A stretch of 33,792 nucleotides of DNA, from the NCBI GenBank assembly GCA_902799185.1, contig CADBZO010000023.1, forward strand, positions 1 through 33,792, in the 5' to 3' direction. Below, one piece after another: positions 1 through 7,668 of the stretch. Below the pieces are notes generated by a model. The model had not been told where the DNA came from and did no database searches. It was given only the letters and a program-made list of their open reading frames with translations. The stretch is from an uncultured Bacteroidales bacterium (GTDB lineage: Bacteria; Bacteroidota; Bacteroidia; Bacteroidales; Paludibacteraceae). Within the stretch, counting starts at the first letter, position 1. Every line of letters starts with the position of its first letter. Made by a program: the position numbers and the translations under genes.

Positions 1-40
1 GGTGATTTTTGGTTGCTGTTTCATAAAAATGAGTCCGAGT

Positions 41-95
41 CAGGTCTTACTTAGGTCTTATTCAGGTCTTACTTGGGTCTTATCCGGCTCTTGGG
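41..95. repeat. 11-bp tandem repeat, five units
   Basis: Consecutive 11-bp units occupy 41-51, 52-62, 63-73, 74-84 and 85-95. The first three read CAGGTCTTACT, TAGGTCTTATT and CAGGTCTTACT; the last two are diverged. The period is close to one helical turn, as in iterons or arrays of protein-binding sites, and it is not a multiple of three. It overlaps the 3' end of the minus-strand ORF at 58-246. Function is not known. Confidence 0.7.
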
Positions 96-246
96 TCAGG
101 TTTTCTTTCACTTCCCTCCAGATGTGTTTTTTGGGTCTCTTGTCCCCTTCTCGCATTCTCCTCGCCACTGAGACACGCGAGCTGGACGGACAATCCGAGA
201 AGAGATACCAGAAACGATTAAATTCCTCCACGATAAAATAATCCAT
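58..246 (-). CDS. Small hypothetical protein, 62 aa
   Basis: A 62-residue basic, charged ORF (starts MDYFIVEEFNRFWYLF, ends DKTQVRPE). I recognise no family and no membrane segment. It lies downstream, on the same strand, of the helix-turn-helix remnant at 399-600. A TACCTTTG promoter box at 388-395 could drive it, leaving a leader of about 130 nt that contains the GTCCTGTCC-type repeats. Its last codons lie in the 11-bp tandem repeat. It could be a real accessory protein or a chance ORF. Confidence 0.35.
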   Translation of the reverse strand: MDYFIVEEFNRFWYLFSDCPSSSRVSVARRMREGDKRPKKHIWREVKENLTQEPDKTQVRPE

Positions 247-263
247 AGTTTAATTTTTTTAAC

Positions 264-320
264 TGTCCTGTCCCGTCTTGTCCTGTCCTATTATTGGTAG
301 GATGTATGGGACAGGACAGG
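264..320. repeat. GTCCTGTCC direct and inverted repeats
   Basis: TGTCCTGTCCC (264-274) has an exact inverted copy GGGACAGGACA (308-318). A further TGTCCTGTCC-type copy sits at 279-288, and a short inner stem TCCTA/TAGGA pairs 286-290 with 298-302. The transcript could form a long imperfect hairpin. No T tract follows on the minus strand, so a plain intrinsic terminator is unlikely; a protein-binding array or leader structure is possible. Confidence 0.6.
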
Positions 321-387
321 ACTTTTTCTTTTTTAATTTTCTTTGGTTACTTTCTTTTATCGGCTTTCTTTTTCTCGAAAGACGGTG

Positions 388-395
388 CAAAGGTA
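388..395 (-). promoter_or_regulatory. Candidate Bacteroidetes -7 box TACCTTTG
   Basis: The minus strand reads TACCTTTGCACCG here, matching TAnnTTTG and nearly identical to the start of the promoters at 22635 and 26048. No clear TTTG/TTG is seen 19-21 bp upstream, so this is weaker than other promoters in the window. It would serve the 62-aa ORF at 58-246. Confidence 0.4.
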
Positions 396-398
396 GTG

Positions 399-600
399 CT
401 AATTTTCGACATGAGCGACCACAAAATCGTGGGCGATCCCCTCTGCCATGAACCGGTAGGCATTCCAAACGGTGCCCTTACTGACGCCGAAAGCCAGTGA
501 CACGCGCCACTGGCTTTCTTGCGGATGCGCCAGATGGTAGGCATAGATGTCCATCCATTGGGCGTACTTGAGCGGGAGTTCGAAATTGATACTTGGTCAT
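399..600 (-). pseudogene. Frameshifted small helix-turn-helix protein
   Basis: The minus strand from 594 to the TAG at 401-399 encodes a protein-like stretch (FELPLKYAQWMDIYAYHLAH, then a helix-turn-helix-like SLAFGVSKGTVWNAYRFMAE). The only nearby ATG that could start the full length is at 600 (MTKYQ...), which is one base out of frame. A single-base frameshift near 585-588 would join them into about 66 residues. Without it, translation could begin at ATG 554 and give 51 residues. The helix-turn-helix call is by eye. It may be a decayed gene, a sequence error, or a short gene using the internal start. Confidence 0.45.
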
Positions 601-617
601 AATAATTATTTTTGAGC

Positions 618-680
618 GGTCGATAGTATCGACCTGAAATGAACGAAGAAAACATATTCATGTCCGCATCCAATGCGGAC
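618..680. repeat. Palindrome pair with a shared spacer, left copy
   Basis: GGTCGATA-G-TATCGACC (618-634) has 8-bp arms around one base. About 27 bp on lies GTCCGCAT-CCA-ATGCGGAC (662-680). Between them is AACGAAGAAAA, and after them AATAGAC. The same order (palindrome, AACGAAGAAAA, palindrome, AATAGAC) recurs at 11350-11410 on the other side of the sigma/FecR operon. A further inverted repeat, GCCCTT/AAGGGC, follows near 710-730. No ORF here is convincing. Confidence 0.7.
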
Positions 681-809
681 GCAATAGACAAAGTAAGGAA
701 CAGGCATCAAGTGGTGGAGCCCTTGCACGCACAAAAGGGCACAAAGAAAGAGGCAAAGCACCGTCAAAGTACTCCGTCTCCCGGAAGTGGCGTTCAAATT
801 ATTTAGAAA

Positions 810-1712
810 TTAATACAACAAGCACCGGCAAGGATACTTGCGTCTATGGCGATAGGTATAACGATTAGGGCTCAGTTCGAACCGGACGCCGAGCTCTATG
901 CCCACATTCAGCGGAGACGCTTTACCGGACACCAAAGAGGTATTCAACAAAGAAGTATAGGAAGTCATAAAGGGATGAAAATAAGCTCCTTCAGGCCGGT
1001 CATCACGAAAACCTAAAGGGCTCTCTCCTCCTGTTTCAAATGCAGTATTGAAGCCATATTGGGCATGTACTCCTGCCAGCAGACAGCACACTCGTGAGAG
1101 CGGTACCGCCACACCGGCGCGAACAAAAGCGGAGATCATATTCCGGACAGGAAGGGTTTGAGCCGGTTTGTAATCATCCTCCTGATAAAAACCATACTCA
1201 TCCACATCCAACCACAGATGCCATTTCTCATAATATCCGGTATGGGTCAGCGAACCGCTTGCCTTGGCATTACCATGGATTCCCAGCCCGTATTTGGCAC
1301 CTATCTCCAGACGCAACTGCACATGTCTCAGTGGTACCCGGAAATACAAGGCGAGCGGAAATTCCACATAGTAAGCGGTATATCGTTCGTGCCAATGACG
1401 GATTGCCAAATGATGGTCGTATGGCTCATGATCGGTGTCCATGACTCCTTGCCACACCTGCTCTCCCTCATAGTGTACCCCTCCTGCCGTTTGACGGAAA
1501 CCGACTCCTGTACCTATTCCTACATTCGGGTGAAAGAAATACGCATACCCTATATGCGCGCCGTACCCGAAAGCAGGAAGCCGCTTGGCATCGGCTGTTT
1601 GATACAAGAATGTGGAGAACCCACCATCAACGGTGAGTTCCACCACACTCTGCGCTTGCATCCATAGGGGAAACAGGAGCAGCACGGACAGCCATCGCAT
1701 CTTAGCAGACAT
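810..1712 (-). CDS. Outer-membrane beta-barrel protein
   Basis: A 300-residue protein with a Sec signal peptide (MRWLSVLLLFPLWMQAQS if ATG 1700 is used; the frame opens at 1712). The rest alternates aromatic and small residues as in small outer-membrane barrels. It shares the phrases TDTDHEP or DTDHEP and TGYY-KWHL, in the same order, with the barrel part of the STN/OmpA fusion at 7669-9408, so the two are paralogous. Unlike that protein it has no STN or OmpA domain. It begins 3 bp after the upstream T9SS cargo gene and is probably the last gene of the sigma/FecR operon. Its partner is unknown; scaffold or export-accessory roles are inference. Confidence 0.8.
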   Translation of the reverse strand: MSAKMRWLSVLLLFPLWMQAQSVVELTVDGGFSTFLYQTADAKRLPAFGYGAHIGYAYFFHPNVGIGTGVGFRQTAGGVHYEGEQVWQGVMDTDHEPYDHHLAIRHWHERYTAYYVEFPLALYFRVPLRHVQLRLEIGAKYGLGIHGNAKASGSLTHTGYYEKWHLWLDVDEYGFYQEDDYKPAQTLPVRNMISAFVRAGVAVPLSRVCCLLAGVHAQYGFNTAFETGGESPLGFRDDRPEGAYFHPFMTSYTSLLNTSLVSGKASPLNVGIELGVRFELSPNRYTYRHRRKYPCRCLLY

Positions 1713-1715
1713 ACG

Positions 1716-3740
1716 CTACTCGACTTTCACTTTGGTCACTTTCGATACATTCTCTCCCTTCAAATAGAGGACATAGATACCTATTGGAAGATTCATCTGT
1801 ACATGATCCGTACCGTCTATATGACGGTGCTTAACCATTTGTCCGACAGCCGAATAAACGGTTACCTCCCCGGCAGTATCAGACATCTCTATATGCAACG
1901 CTTCGCCTCTCCGGACGACCGATTGCACATGGGCATAGGTGTCTGCGCTCCTCGGAGTCTCGTCAAAACGCTTCGGGCAGGAGCGTTGTTTGTGCCCCAA
2001 GGTATCCGTTGCTTCCACGAAATACTCGCTTGTCCCCATACCGTCCGGCAGGTAGAGATATTGCCCCTGCTCGCCTGCTATGGGCGTATTATCGCGATAC
2101 CATTGGTAAGCGACAAACTCATCTTTGCCGTTATCGCAGAAGATCAGATTAGTCCATTTCTCATACACCATGTCGCTGGCGCACGTGTCCTCTACCGGCG
2201 GATCAGGAGGATCGGGAGGCAGAGGCGGATAACATGTGATCGTATCCAAGCGATAGGTGCGGTAAACGCTGTCACACCCATGGGCGGTATAGAGCGTGTC
2301 GCGATAGACGGAGTCTGAGACAAACAGCACCCCTCTCCATAAAACAGGCAGGACTGTATCGCATACCGTTGTGTCTGCTGTTTGAGCGATAGGCGTAGCG
2401 TCTATCACCGTCAGGTGCAACGTACCGATACTGTCGCAGAGCATGTAGTTTCCTCCGGCAAGCGTATCTTGGTAAGTACCGGACGCATCATACCATTTGC
2501 CGAACCAGAGAAGACTGTCGCAATAAACCGTGGTATCCAGCGTGCTGAAACTTTGTACACAATCGACCGTAGGGTTCAGAGGATGTCCTTCCTGCCACTC
2601 ATGTTCATCCGGAGGACAGTCTTTGAACTTGAGTAACAAATGGTAGATAGTATCTTCCAGCGCACCGTATATCTGTTCCGTCTGATAATGTCCCTCGGAG
2701 AAATATTCTTCTCCCCGCCAGACATAGGAAGGTCCGCATACGGTGTCGAGTTCATAGATATTCTGCACTATTTTGACCGCCATGTGGCAAACGGAATCGC
2801 AGCCATAGACGGTAGGGAGTGTGTCCGTAGCAAAGACGCCGGGTCCGAGGATCGTCTGACCATGCCAGGTCGTCCGTTCCGTCCGCGAGGTGATATAGAT
2901 TGTATCATATCGCTCATAGACGGGGCACTCCATCGCGTCTGTAATACCGTCCTCCGCAGTCGCCGTAAGTACGGTATCCAGCGCATTGATAAACACACCC
3001 GGAACAGACCAGAAACAGGCATAGGACTCTCCTTTGTCCGCCGGAACGGTAATCGAATGGCCATAACCGAGTACCGTGTTCGGCGCAGCCGTATTCGCCC
3101 AATACAGCCCGGGGTCCTCCGGATAGTCATGGGAGCGGACAGACAGGGTGACTAATGTATCGGCATTCTCGCAGTAATGCTTGGTTATCTCCAACGGAGG
3201 CAGAGAAGTACAGCCCATCGCCATCTTGCAACACATATAATGCACATCCGCGGCGCAGTCGGAAGCTTTGATGGTAAGGGTGAACTCCGTCTTTCCTTTC
3301 AGGTCGTAATAATAATGCAGCGGCTCTATAAAGGAATAAACAGCATGCATCTCATATTGAAGTGTATCCCGGTCTATAATGATTAAGAAAGAGGCTCTGA
3401 TGGAGTCTTGCTGCCCGCACCCCCCTCCTACGGGTCCGAACTGAGGAACCACATAGAGGGAAAGAATCGGGTGCTGCGGGTCAACGGTGAAGGTCTTGGT
3501 GTAAGATGCCGGGTGTCTGAAATCCGGCGCATTATCACCTATTGCCACATACTCGCCATAGGTATATACCAGACCCTCCGTTGCAGCAGAAGTGAGATCC
3601 TGATAATCATAGCACACCTCATCTCCCGGAAGCCAGTCCACCGAGTAGAGCCGCAGCCATTGCCGATAGAAATCGTCGCTCTGCGCATATGTCAGGCATG
3701 CGCAGAGGACGAATATTCCTATGAAAGAAAACCGTTTCAT
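1716..3740 (-). CDS. Secreted repeat protein with T9SS C-terminal domain
   Basis: A 674-residue protein with a Sec signal peptide (MKRFSFIGIFVLCACLTYAQ). The middle carries several Cys-containing repeats of the type Y-GCDS-V-L (for example TVYGCDSVCHMAVKIV and YTAHGCDSVYRTYRL), common in Bacteroidetes surface adhesins. A proline-rich linker (YPPLPPDPPDPP) follows, then an Ig-like segment. The last about 75 residues look like a type A T9SS sorting domain (GEVTVYSAVGQMVKH... and PIGIYVLYLKG, ending KVTKVKVE). It is probably exported by T9SS and surface-attached. It sits between the InlB-repeat protein and the terminal barrel gene. The ligand is unknown. Confidence 0.8.
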   Translation of the reverse strand: MKRFSFIGIFVLCACLTYAQSDDFYRQWLRLYSVDWLPGDEVCYDYQDLTSAATEGLVYTYGEYVAIGDNAPDFRHPASYTKTFTVDPQHPILSLYVVPQFGPVGGGCGQQDSIRASFLIIIDRDTLQYEMHAVYSFIEPLHYYYDLKGKTEFTLTIKASDCAADVHYMCCKMAMGCTSLPPLEITKHYCENADTLVTLSVRSHDYPEDPGLYWANTAAPNTVLGYGHSITVPADKGESYACFWSVPGVFINALDTVLTATAEDGITDAMECPVYERYDTIYITSRTERTTWHGQTILGPGVFATDTLPTVYGCDSVCHMAVKIVQNIYELDTVCGPSYVWRGEEYFSEGHYQTEQIYGALEDTIYHLLLKFKDCPPDEHEWQEGHPLNPTVDCVQSFSTLDTTVYCDSLLWFGKWYDASGTYQDTLAGGNYMLCDSIGTLHLTVIDATPIAQTADTTVCDTVLPVLWRGVLFVSDSVYRDTLYTAHGCDSVYRTYRLDTITCYPPLPPDPPDPPVEDTCASDMVYEKWTNLIFCDNGKDEFVAYQWYRDNTPIAGEQGQYLYLPDGMGTSEYFVEATDTLGHKQRSCPKRFDETPRSADTYAHVQSVVRRGEALHIEMSDTAGEVTVYSAVGQMVKHRHIDGTDHVQMNLPIGIYVLYLKGENVSKVTKVKVE

Positions 3741-3825
3741 ATCTGTTTAATCGGCATCTATATGCTGTCTAACCGGAGCGGGATTAAGCGGAGTACCGGA
3801 TGTCGGGAATAACAGAGGTGCTCCT

Positions 3826-3856
3826 GCCCCGAGACATACTATCGCAGTCTCGGGGC
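3826..3856. repeat. 10-bp-arm hairpin between surface-protein genes
   Basis: GCCCCGAGAC (3826-3835) is perfectly complementary to GTCTCGGGGC (3847-3856) across an 11-nt loop containing ATACTAT, the same centre as the palindromes at 618 and 11350. It lies in the 131-bp gap before the T9SS cargo gene. On the minus strand no T run follows, so it may be a processing or stability element rather than a terminator. Confidence 0.7.
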
Positions 3857-3871
3857 GGGTATAAATCTTTT

Positions 3872-6328
3872 TCATCTTACCTGCTTGCCTTGCGCATCAT
3901 AGACGCGGTTGTTCATATAAATCATCAGGTGGCCGTTTTCAAGCACCTTCGTACATTGTACTTCGCCATATGGTACTTCGTCCATGCCGGTGGGCATATA
4001 CCGCGGCGTGCCGATACGGAGGACATAGCCGTTGGTGGTACCCTTCGGCAGGGTGAGAGCATATCCGCCGTTGGCGAAATTCCATACCTGCGTGTTATTA
4101 TGCCAAAGAGTTGCTTCCGCATCAGACGAACCGAATACCAACGAATAATCCGCAGTCTGAGGCGCATACATGGATAGCGCATACTCCGCCACGCCATCAA
4201 TAACCGGCGCATCTTGCGCGCAGAGGCGATAGCCATACGCATTCACCCATAGATAGGGATTGGTATTGCCGCCGATGAGTTTGACTACATCCTTTCCGAT
4301 GACATAACTGTTCTCTGCGTTCTCGTCCGCCGACAGATAAACTACATCCGCTTGGTCCTCTCCCTGCATCAGTTGCAACTTGTAGTAATCCGGTGTCTCG
4401 CTCCGATAGCGTGCCGGAGCATAGAGTGCAGTTGCTGCAGCCAGCGGAGCAAGCGACAGTTGGTCATCATTGGCTACTTGGATAAAGAACGGACTTGCCA
4501 TTACAAAACCGGACTCGGCGAGGTTAATCACGTCATACCGCGGCGTAGCGGCGCCGTTGGCGTAGAACTGGGCAATAGCAATACCGCTATTCACAGATGC
4601 CGTAGCATAAGTCAGCGTAGAATTACCCATGGCGTTCCATCCGGCGTCCACCGGGCTGGCAGAGGGGTACTTCGCCATGTTGAGCGAAGCGTTGCCGCCT
4701 AAGGTAGCAGAAGCGCTATGCAGCCGCCATACGTTGCAGGTGCCGTTGATTCCCATCATATAGAAACGCCCCGGAGCCAATGTGCCGGAGAGCTGTTTGC
4801 TCCATCCGTTATCTTGGTTATTGGCACGCATCTGACCGTCGTATGCCCAGATGAGATAATCCACATTACTCGTGCAGGCGGTCTCCGGCTCCGTAGCACG
4901 GCGGATACCGGTAGCGATATCTACATTGAACGGCACGGCAAAAGCATACCATAACTGCTCGTCCGCTTCCGTAGCACCCGGAATAAGGGTAATGTCTATA
5001 TACGCATCGGTATAGCTGAGATAGTTCTCTCCGCGCAACTGGGACGAACTGCCGCGAGTGGCATTGAGATAGAGATTATTGACCTTCAAATCAGACGCCA
5101 GCGTCAGATCACCGCCGTTGAGGACGGTTAGATCACCGATAGTGTGTCCGTTGCCCTCTATCGTCATGGTAGAAGACACAACCAGATGGTCATCCGTGTT
5201 CTCGGCTATCACCAGCGGGTATGCTCCGGCGGACGCTTCTACCGCCGCCATGGCTTCCTCCGCCAGCATATAGTCCGTGCCATTGACGGAATAAGGCGGC
5301 ACGCCTTCCTCAAAGGTTGCTTCATAGGTCGCAGGACCGGGGATGACGGTACGGGTAACCGAAGTGGAGTTATCCTCCCATTGCTTGAAATGCCATCCGT
5401 CATTCGGCACGGCGGTCAGAACGAAACCGCAGTCGGCTTTCTCCCAATTGATCCATCCGCCTGCTGCATCCACACGTGTAGAATCCGCAGCGCGGTAGCG
5501 CGGCGCGACAAGTCCCATATCTTCGGTATAGGCGAAGACGGGATTGGTCTGACCGTTGGTCCAAGAGCTGAAAGCGGCAAAGCTGCTGCAATCGGTATGC
5601 GAGAGGGTGAAGGACGGCACAGCCGGATCATTGACCGCTACCGCCACTTCGCCGTTATTGGAGCTAACCGCTGACTCATAGACAAAAACCGCCTGGTTGG
5701 TGACCGTCCCGAGATCCGAGAGATGCACGATCCTCGGATTATCGGTATTGCCATCCAACCATTGCGAGAAGAGATAACCGGCATTGGGCATAGGGGTCAA
5801 TGCTACGTCCGAGCCGTTCACTACATACTCCACCGTACCTCCGGCGCCGTTGGTGCGCGAAGAGACCAATCCCGAGAAACGGGGATAGATATGCCCCAAT
5901 GCCTCGGTGTAGAGAAGATTATTCGCCGTCACGCCGGTGTTCCAGGAGGAGAAGCTTGTCTCCGTGGAAGAGGGCGTTACATTCAGCGCGAACGAAGGAA
6001 CAGCGGGATCCGCTATCGTCACCGCCACCGTACCTTCCGGCATGGAGACGGACGGTTGGTGTACAAAGACTGCCTGATAAGCGATTCCGGTAGTGCCGGA
6101 GGAAGCTATATCGGTTATCTCCACGAGCCGCGGATTATCGGTATTGCCGTCCAGCCATTGCAGGAACGCATATCCTGCATTTGGCTGAGGGGTGAGCGCC
6201 ACCCGTGTATCGGCTAACGCCATGCGGACCGTACCGCCGGCGCCGTCATCGGGAGTGGCTTTCACCTCCTCTGCCTGCGCCGCCAACGGCAGCGCAAGCA
6301 GTGTAAGGATATATGCTAACTTTTTCAC
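3872..6328 (-). CDS. Large secreted protein with InlB-type repeats
   Basis: An 818-residue protein with a signal peptide (MKKLAYILTLLALPLAAQAEE). The N-terminal half has three repeats of the InlB B-repeat/Listeria-Bacteroides type: VALTPQPNAGYAFLQWLDG near residue 43, VALTPMPNAGYLFSQWLDG near 175, and FVLTAVPNDGWHFKQWED near 300. The repeats alternate with VTIADPAVPSFAL-like segments. The C-terminal half is beta-rich and unrecognised. It ends KVLENGHLMIYMNNRVYDAQ-GKQVR, a tail whose pattern recurs at the end of the CE7 esterase in this window. Probably a surface or extracellular adhesin-like protein co-transcribed with the sigma/FecR unit. Confidence 0.75.
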   Translation of the reverse strand: MKKLAYILTLLALPLAAQAEEVKATPDDGAGGTVRMALADTRVALTPQPNAGYAFLQWLDGNTDNPRLVEITDIASSGTTGIAYQAVFVHQPSVSMPEGTVAVTIADPAVPSFALNVTPSSTETSFSSWNTGVTANNLLYTEALGHIYPRFSGLVSSRTNGAGGTVEYVVNGSDVALTPMPNAGYLFSQWLDGNTDNPRIVHLSDLGTVTNQAVFVYESAVSSNNGEVAVAVNDPAVPSFTLSHTDCSSFAAFSSWTNGQTNPVFAYTEDMGLVAPRYRAADSTRVDAAGGWINWEKADCGFVLTAVPNDGWHFKQWEDNSTSVTRTVIPGPATYEATFEEGVPPYSVNGTDYMLAEEAMAAVEASAGAYPLVIAENTDDHLVVSSTMTIEGNGHTIGDLTVLNGGDLTLASDLKVNNLYLNATRGSSSQLRGENYLSYTDAYIDITLIPGATEADEQLWYAFAVPFNVDIATGIRRATEPETACTSNVDYLIWAYDGQMRANNQDNGWSKQLSGTLAPGRFYMMGINGTCNVWRLHSASATLGGNASLNMAKYPSASPVDAGWNAMGNSTLTYATASVNSGIAIAQFYANGAATPRYDVINLAESGFVMASPFFIQVANDDQLSLAPLAAATALYAPARYRSETPDYYKLQLMQGEDQADVVYLSADENAENSYVIGKDVVKLIGGNTNPYLWVNAYGYRLCAQDAPVIDGVAEYALSMYAPQTADYSLVFGSSDAEATLWHNNTQVWNFANGGYALTLPKGTTNGYVLRIGTPRYMPTGMDEVPYGEVQCTKVLENGHLMIYMNNRVYDAQGKQVR

Positions 6329-6351
6329 AATGATTCGGATTTGAAGGGTTA

Positions 6352-7620
6352 TTATTCGTATAGCTTGATCAGGCGGACAAACTGTCCCATGTGTTTCTCC
6401 AACTTGTTCACATTACTATTATTCGATTCCAGCATATATGGTGCCCTATTGAATTGCGGAGCCAACGAAGTGGAGAATACGCAAGGGAATCCAGTACTCA
6501 TATACGTCATGTTAAAACCGCTATAATTGATTTCCCTGATCCAATAGCCCGCACCGGGAACGGCATTCGGGATGGTCGTGTTGTCGCCGCCAGCAATCGT
6601 CCATTGCGAAGAGAAGTTCTTGCCAACACGCGGATAGATATCGTCTGCGATGAAGAAGATCGCACCGGCATCTTCCATCAGTGCCCACTGGTCTTCCGTA
6701 TAAACATTGTTGTCCGCCCAAGCGGCGTACGTGGAGCGGCTGCCGTTATCTGTGCTGATTGCCTGTGCCACCCATGCGGGCGTTCCTTCCGGTTGCTCAA
6801 ACACCTCCGGCAGAACAATCCAACCCTTCACGCCATTGACGCTACCGCAACCCAATTTGTTCTTCTTCGCCGCATTATACAATGTAGATTGCAGCATGCC
6901 TCCGGTAGGCACAAACCATGTTCCTTTCGGATCGGTGGTGGTGCCGTTTTCTATATTATTGTATTGTCCCCAGTCATAATTCTCTTCCCAGTTCGCACCA
7001 TTGCCACAATTAGTACTGCTATAAGTGTAGTTATAGTAAGGCTCGTGCTGGTTATATCCGCTTGTACTCCAACTGAACATATCTATCCAAGTATTCGTAT
7101 AGCTGCCGATTTTCTTGTTGTCATCGCCGCACCAGATATATCCGTGTTCGGCGAAGCGGAATTTCCGGTCTGAAGTATGGTATTGCAAGTTACCGCGGGA
7201 TATCACAATATAGATATCTTCCTTGGCTTTGTACTCCTTATTAGCCCCGGTGCCGACAGACGTGCTTTGGAATTTCGATTGCCAAGACGAGGGCATGGAT
7301 AGAACCGACTGCGCATAGAGAATCTGGTCTTTCGCTACCGCCAGATATTTCGGAGAAACGATTGCTTTGAGTACCAAAGTAGCGATACTGTCGCAACCGT
7401 CTGCTGCAGTATAGAGACGCTCGTAGGTTCCCGCAGAAGCATAGTTCTGTCCGTCCCATATGTACGGGAAATTGGTTTCCGGGATAGATACCGTCTCAGT
7501 GTGGGTCTTGGTGGTACAATACCGCAAGGTGATTGATGACGTGGAAACAGTAGGCGTCACCTGTGCCGTCATGGTGATGGTAGCCAGCAGGGCTACGATA
7601 GAAAAGAAAATCTTTCTCAT
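6352..7620 (-). CDS. Secreted FISUMP-like surface protein
   Basis: A 422-residue protein with signal peptide MRKIFFSIVALLATITMTAQ. An N-terminal YERLYTAADGCDSIATLVLK repeat matches the repeats of the T9SS cargo at 1716-3740. From about residue 130 it follows a pattern frequent in Bacteroidales secreted proteins: ISRGNLQYHTSDRKFRFAEH, then GDDNKKIGSYTNTWIDMFSW, ending with the FISUMP-like close GQFVRLIKLYE. FISUMP (Fibrobacter succinogenes major paralogous) domains are surface modules of unknown ligand. It sits 48 bp after the STN/OmpA fusion and 23 bp before the InlB-repeat gene, consistent with one operon. Confidence 0.75.
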   Translation of the reverse strand: MRKIFFSIVALLATITMTAQVTPTVSTSSITLRYCTTKTHTETVSIPETNFPYIWDGQNYASAGTYERLYTAADGCDSIATLVLKAIVSPKYLAVAKDQILYAQSVLSMPSSWQSKFQSTSVGTGANKEYKAKEDIYIVISRGNLQYHTSDRKFRFAEHGYIWCGDDNKKIGSYTNTWIDMFSWSTSGYNQHEPYYNYTYSSTNCGNGANWEENYDWGQYNNIENGTTTDPKGTWFVPTGGMLQSTLYNAAKKNKLGCGSVNGVKGWIVLPEVFEQPEGTPAWVAQAISTDNGSRSTYAAWADNNVYTEDQWALMEDAGAIFFIADDIYPRVGKNFSSQWTIAGGDNTTIPNAVPGAGYWIREINYSGFNMTYMSTGFPCVFSTSLAPQFNRAPYMLESNNSNVNKLEKHMGQFVRLIKLYE

Positions 7621-7668
7621 TGTTGTGTTTGATTTAAATGTTAGTAAATAGTTTATTGGATAGTCATA

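Noticed and set aside
41-95. CRISPR array
   Set aside because: Units are 11 bp with no spacers, and no cas gene is present in the window.
606-797. Minus-strand 63-aa ORF
   Set aside because: It runs across the palindrome pair and has no convincing start or family; the underlying DNA is better explained by the repeats.
1158-1667. Long plus-strand ORFs opposite the barrel, adhesin and SusC genes
   Set aside because: They have no recognisable domains and are antisense shadows of genes with clear signal peptides and conserved motifs.
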